Positions 7,297 to 9,043 of a stretch of 9,043 nt of DNA are shown here, in pieces. This DNA is from an uncultured Collinsella sp. GTDB lineage: Bacteria > Actinomycetota > Coriobacteriia > Coriobacteriales > Coriobacteriaceae. Within the stretch, counting starts at the first letter, position 1; each line of letters opens with the position of its first letter. The DNA lies in contig USNX01000034.1 in NCBI GenBank assembly GCA_900556205.1, positions 1 to 9,043 of the forward strand, read 5' to 3'. A program made the translations under genes and the position numbers. Below the pieces are notes generated by a model that did not search any database, was not told the DNA's origin, and saw only the letters and a list, made by a program, of their open reading frames with translations.

Positions 7297-7301
7297 AGGA
7301 G
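7297..7301 (+). promoter_or_regulatory. Ribosome binding site of the LysM gene
   Basis: AGGAG lies 3 nt before the ATG at 7305 and 6 nt before the ATG at 7308. The spacing slightly favours the second ATG; the difference is one Met residue. Confidence 0.5.
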
Positions 7302-7304
7302 AAC

Positions 7305-7757
7305 ATGATGAACGCAACGAATATGGTCCAGGGAAACCTTGCCCTTAAGCTCGAGACGCCTGCAGAACCCACTTTTACGGTTGTTCAGGGTGGCCGCTCC
7401 GGCTTTCAGCCTTTGACCGTAAAGCCTGCTCGCAATCAGCAGGCTGTAGTCGCGCCGGCTCGCGTTGCCCTGAAGGTTCCGACGATTGTCGCCGTTGCCG
7501 TTGCGCTTACGCTCTTCTTTGTCCTCGCTACGTCGGTCTTTAGCGCTCGTCACGCCGCGTATGCCGAGTCCGTTTCCAACGTTACCTACGAGACCATTCG
7601 CGTTCAGCCTGGTGATTCTCTTTGGTCGCTTGCCGAGGAATATCCAATCGAAGGCCTTTCCACGCAAGAGACTTCCGACATGATTCGTAACGTCAATCAT
7701 CTGGAGCATGGTTCGCTCGCCGCCGGTGCGCATCTTAAGGTTCCTGCTCGTTCGTAA
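7305..7757 (+). CDS. SOS-controlled membrane LysM protein, likely cell-division inhibitor (YneA/ChiZ-like)
   Basis: The 150-aa product has a Gln- and Pro-containing N-terminal stretch (1-57) and one hydrophobic segment (about 58-80, VPTIVAVAVALTLFFVLATS). A single LysM peptidoglycan-binding domain follows (about 97-147: TIRVQPGDSLWSLAEEYP … LKVPARS). Presumably the short N-terminus is cytosolic and LysM faces the wall. No enzymatic domain is visible. The gene is divergent from lexA, with LexA boxes over its promoter. That position and build match Bacillus YneA and mycobacterial Rv2719c/ChiZ, which halt septation during DNA damage; nrdR also follows the LysM gene in Mycobacterium. The start may be the ATG at 7308 rather than 7305. 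The domain calls are solid; the division-inhibitor role is inferred from context. It could also be a plain wall-binding protein. Confidence 0.85.
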   Translation: MMNATNMVQGNLALKLETPAEPTFTVVQGGRSGFQPLTVKPARNQQAVVAPARVALKVPTIVAVAVALTLFFVLATSVFSARHAAYAESVSNVTYETIRVQPGDSLWSLAEEYPIEGLSTQETSDMIRNVNHLEHGSLAAGAHLKVPARS

Positions 7758-7772
7758 TCATTATCGCGCTGT

Positions 7773-7812
7773 GCATGGTACCCTTGTTATCGTTTAAGAG
7801 GAGGTACCATGC
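7773..7812 (+). promoter_or_regulatory. Inverted repeat enclosing the nrdR start codon
   Basis: GCATGGTACC (7773-7782) and GGTACCATGC (7803-7812) are perfect 10-bp inverted arms separated by 20 nt. The right arm contains the nrdR ATG (7809-7811) and the last two G of its AGGAGG ribosome site (7799-7804). As RNA the stem would hide the start codon, suggesting translational control; as DNA it could be an operator. No NrdR box was recognised. Confidence 0.5.
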
Positions 7813-8252
7813 GCTGTCCCAAATGCGGCAAGGCACATACCCGCGTCGTTGATTCCCGTATGCAGGAGTCAAATAACACCATTAAGCGCCGTCGCGAATG
7901 TTGCTCGTGTAACTACCGCTTTACAACGTTCGAGCGATGCGAAGACCCAATTGAGGTCATTAAGTCGGACGGAACTAAGCAGCGGTTCGATCGCAATAAG
8001 CTGCTCGTCGGCTTGATGCGCGCCACCATTAAGCGTGATATCGACACTAAGAAGCTCAATGAGATTATCGACGACATCGAGGTCGAGCTGCGCTCTCGCA
8101 CGCTGACGGCCGTCACGTCGCATGAGTTGGGTGACATGGTGCTCAAGCGCTTGGCCAAGATCGACAAGGTGGCGTACATCCGCTTTGCCTCGGTCTACCG
8201 CGATTTCAAAGACGTCGATGAGTTTCTGCAAGAGCTCGACAAGCTAAGGTGA
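7809..8252 (+). CDS. nrdR: Transcriptional repressor NrdR
   Basis: NrdR represses ribonucleotide reductase genes in response to the ATP/dATP balance. The protein has 147 aa. The N-terminal zinc ribbon has C3 and C6 (MRCPKCG) and the second pair in CCSCNYRF, followed by TTFER. The ATP-cone domain follows (about 49-139: VIKSDGTKQRFDRNKLLVGLMRA … VAYIRFASVYRDFKDVDEF). Length and motifs are standard. A strong AGGAGG lies 4 nt before the ATG, within the inverted repeat described above. The gene begins 51 nt after the LysM stop with no clear terminator between, so SOS-driven read-through is possible. dut follows 4 nt after its stop. Confidence 0.97.
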   Translation: MRCPKCGKAHTRVVDSRMQESNNTIKRRRECCSCNYRFTTFERCEDPIEVIKSDGTKQRFDRNKLLVGLMRATIKRDIDTKKLNEIIDDIEVELRSRTLTAVTSHELGDMVLKRLAKIDKVAYIRFASVYRDFKDVDEFLQELDKLR

Positions 8253-8256
8253 TTTC

Positions 8257-8699
8257 ATGTCCAACATTACCGTCAACATTAAGCGTCTCGACCCCACCGT
8301 CGAGCTTCCCAAATACGCTCATCCCACAGACGCTGGCCTAGACCTGCGCTCCAATGAGGACGCGTCCTGAAGCCCTTTGAGCGCCGCTTGGTCTCCACGG
8401 GCCTGGCCATCGCTCTGCCCGACGGTTATGCCGGCTTCGTCCAGCCCCGCAGCGGTCTGGCCATCAAGCAAGGCCTGTCTATAGTCAACACGCCCGGTCT
8501 CATCGACGCCCACTACCGAGGAGAACTCAAAGTCATCCTCATCAACCTAGACCCCACCAACAACATCCAAATCAACAAAGGCGATCGCATCGCCCAGCTA
8601 GTCATCCAAGAAGTCCCCACGGTCAACCTCCTAGAAGTAGAAGAACTAGACGAAACCGACCGAGGCAACGGAGGCTTCGGCTCCAGCGGCGTATTGTAA
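8257..8699 (+). pseudogene. dut: dUTPase, frameshifted by one base
   Basis: Deoxyuridine triphosphatase hydrolyses dUTP to dUMP and keeps uracil out of DNA. The ATG at 8257 follows AAGGTG (8246-8251) and lies 4 nt after nrdR. The first frame carries motif 1 (HPTDAGLDLR) and ends at TGA 8368-8370. The next frame continues with [19 protein letters not shown], motif 2 (PRSGLA), motif 3 ([13 protein letters not shown]), motif 4 ([10 protein letters not shown]) and motif 5 (GNGGFGSSG), stopping at 8697-8699. Adding one base near 8363 (for example GACGCGTCC to GACGCCGTCC) restores a normal 147-aa trimeric dUTPase with all five motifs. As written neither piece is functional: the upstream part lacks motifs 2-5 and the downstream part lacks motif 1 and a clear start. 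No slippery heptamer is seen, so programmed shifting is unlikely. The 3' part also shows a codon shift toward GAA and CTA. Confidence 0.9.
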
Positions 8700-8704
8700 T
8701 GTCC

Positions 8705-8808
8705 GCTCACCCGTGGGAGGTCCCTATATATCATTCCATGCTCAAACATTCTCGCTGCGCTGCGAAACTGCGCGTGGAACGATATATAGGGACCTCCCAC
8801 GGGTGAGC
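8705..8808. repeat. 104-bp near-perfect palindromic repeat, copy 1
   Basis: The arms 8705-8741 and 8772-8808 pair over 37 positions, with 35 Watson-Crick pairs, one G·T and one A·C, around a 30-nt centre. The outer end is GCTCACCCGTGGGAGG and its complement. The inner 58 nt (8728-8785, from ATATCATTCC to GGAACGATAT) recur inverted at 8972-9038, so this is a dispersed element rather than a one-off hairpin. It starts 5 nt after the dut stop and would also act as a strong RNA stem there. No target-site duplication is obvious. It is likely a REP- or MITE-like non-coding element; the family is unknown to me. Confidence 0.85.
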
Positions 8809-8863
8809 TACGTTTGCATGCTTGCAACTACCGTGTATCTTCGCTGGTAACCGTTAGCATTAA

Positions 8864-8924
8864 TCAATTGGTAAGCCGGTGCGACAAGGGGATTTCTCCT
8901 TTGTCGCACCGGCTTACTAGTTGG
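8864..8924 (+). terminator. 61-nt stable hairpin, probable terminator of the nrdR-dut transcript
   Basis: The arms 8864-8891 and 8897-8924 form 28 pairs around a 5-nt loop (ATTTC). They include 17 unbroken Watson-Crick pairs (8871-8887 with 8901-8917). The five other pairs are all G·U when read on the + strand. A broken T-rich stretch follows (ATTTCAATTTGTTTTC), so termination of rightward transcripts is plausible, but there is no clean U-run. It could instead be another dispersed hairpin repeat. Confidence 0.6.
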
Positions 8925-8963
8925 ATTTCAATTTGTTTTCAAGCAAGAAGACTCCCGTCCGGG

Positions 8964-9043
8964 GCTCACCCATATCGTTCCACGCGCAGTTTCGCAGCGA
9001 GCGAAGCGAAGCGAGAATGTTTGAGCATGGAATGATATGTGTG
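8964..9043. repeat. Palindromic repeat, copy 2 (inverted, runs off the window)
   Basis: From GCTCACCC (8964-8971) the sequence passes straight into ATATCGTTCC. It then follows the reverse complement of the copy 1 core to GGAATGATAT (9029-9038). It differs from copy 1 in two ways. It lacks the 15-nt GTGGGAGGTCCCTAT segment between GCTCACCC and ATATC, and its centre has AGCGAAGCGA where copy 1 has a single base (+9 nt). The right arm is cut off by the window end, after bases that still pair with the left arm. Confidence 0.8.

Larger units (their letters stand above)
8700..9043. other. Gene-free, repeat-rich region downstream of dut
   Basis: This stretch of 344 nt has no supportable gene. It contains a 104-bp palindrome, a 61-nt hairpin and a second inverted copy of the palindrome core, each listed separately. 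The spacers 8809-8863 and 8925-8963 show only a small TTGCA/TGCAA inverted repeat near 8814-8827. Confidence 0.8.

Noticed and set aside
7242..7733. 163-aa frame on the - strand opposite the LysM gene
   Set aside because: It would cross the SOS promoter region and has an Arg/Asn-rich product with no motif; the LysM protein explains the locus.
8360..8372. Programmed ribosomal frameshift in dut
   Set aside because: A -1 shift would be needed, but there is no X-XXY-YYZ slippery heptamer or obvious downstream stimulatory stem; a one-base deletion explains it better.
8814..9035. 73-aa frame in the repeat region
   Set aside because: It lies across the hairpin and the second palindromic repeat and has no ribosome site or homology that I recognise.
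8705..9043. CRISPR array
   Set aside because: There are only two related repeats, inverted relative to each other and palindromic over their whole length, with no regular spacers or cas genes.

Overview
The window is a compact, GC-rich bacterial chromosome segment. It most likely comes from a Coriobacteriia-type actinomycete, with Collinsella the best guess. The basis is strong G/C third positions, the rny–spoVS–miaB–miaA–hflX run, and a lexA / LysM gene / nrdR block of the kind known from Actinomycetota. Genus assignment is recollection and inference, not a search result.

Left block (1-5811, + strand): the 3' end of rny (RNase Y), a stand-alone GHKL-fold ATPase of unknown role, spoVS, then miaB, miaA and hflX. 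The last three are joined by 1-nt stop/start overlaps (TAATG), and rny and the ATPase are 1 nt apart. spoVS has its own leader containing an 18-nt perfect palindrome. The theme is RNA: mRNA decay, tRNA A37 modification (MiaA adds isopentenyl, MiaB adds methylthio) and ribosome rescue (HflX). The order rny–X–spoVS–(…)–miaB recalls Bacillus subtilis, where X is ymdB; here a GHKL ATPase sits in that place.

Middle block (5796-7757): an SOS locus. lexA runs leftward and is coupled by TAATG to a membrane acyltransferase of the DUF1624/HGSNAT type, whose reading frame is broken by one extra base near 6464. Divergently, a small membrane LysM protein runs rightward from a near-consensus promoter. A perfect LexA box lies between its -35 and -10, a second perfect box lies just downstream, and an imperfect third lies toward lexA. 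Position, architecture and control match the SOS division-inhibitor niche (YneA of Bacillus, ChiZ/Rv2719c of Mycobacterium, DivS of Corynebacterium).

Right block (7758-8699): nrdR, whose start codon lies in a 10-bp perfect inverted repeat, and dut, which is split by one missing base near 8363. Both concern dNTP supply, which fits the neighbouring DNA-damage genes. The two single-base frame breaks in otherwise intact genes may be true mutations or assembly errors.

Right end (8700-9043): no gene. It holds a 104-bp palindromic repeat directly after dut, a 61-nt hairpin whose non-Watson-Crick pairs are all G·U on the + strand (probable terminator), and a second, inverted and diverged copy of the palindrome core that runs off the window edge. 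I see nothing assignable in 8809-8863 or 8925-8963.
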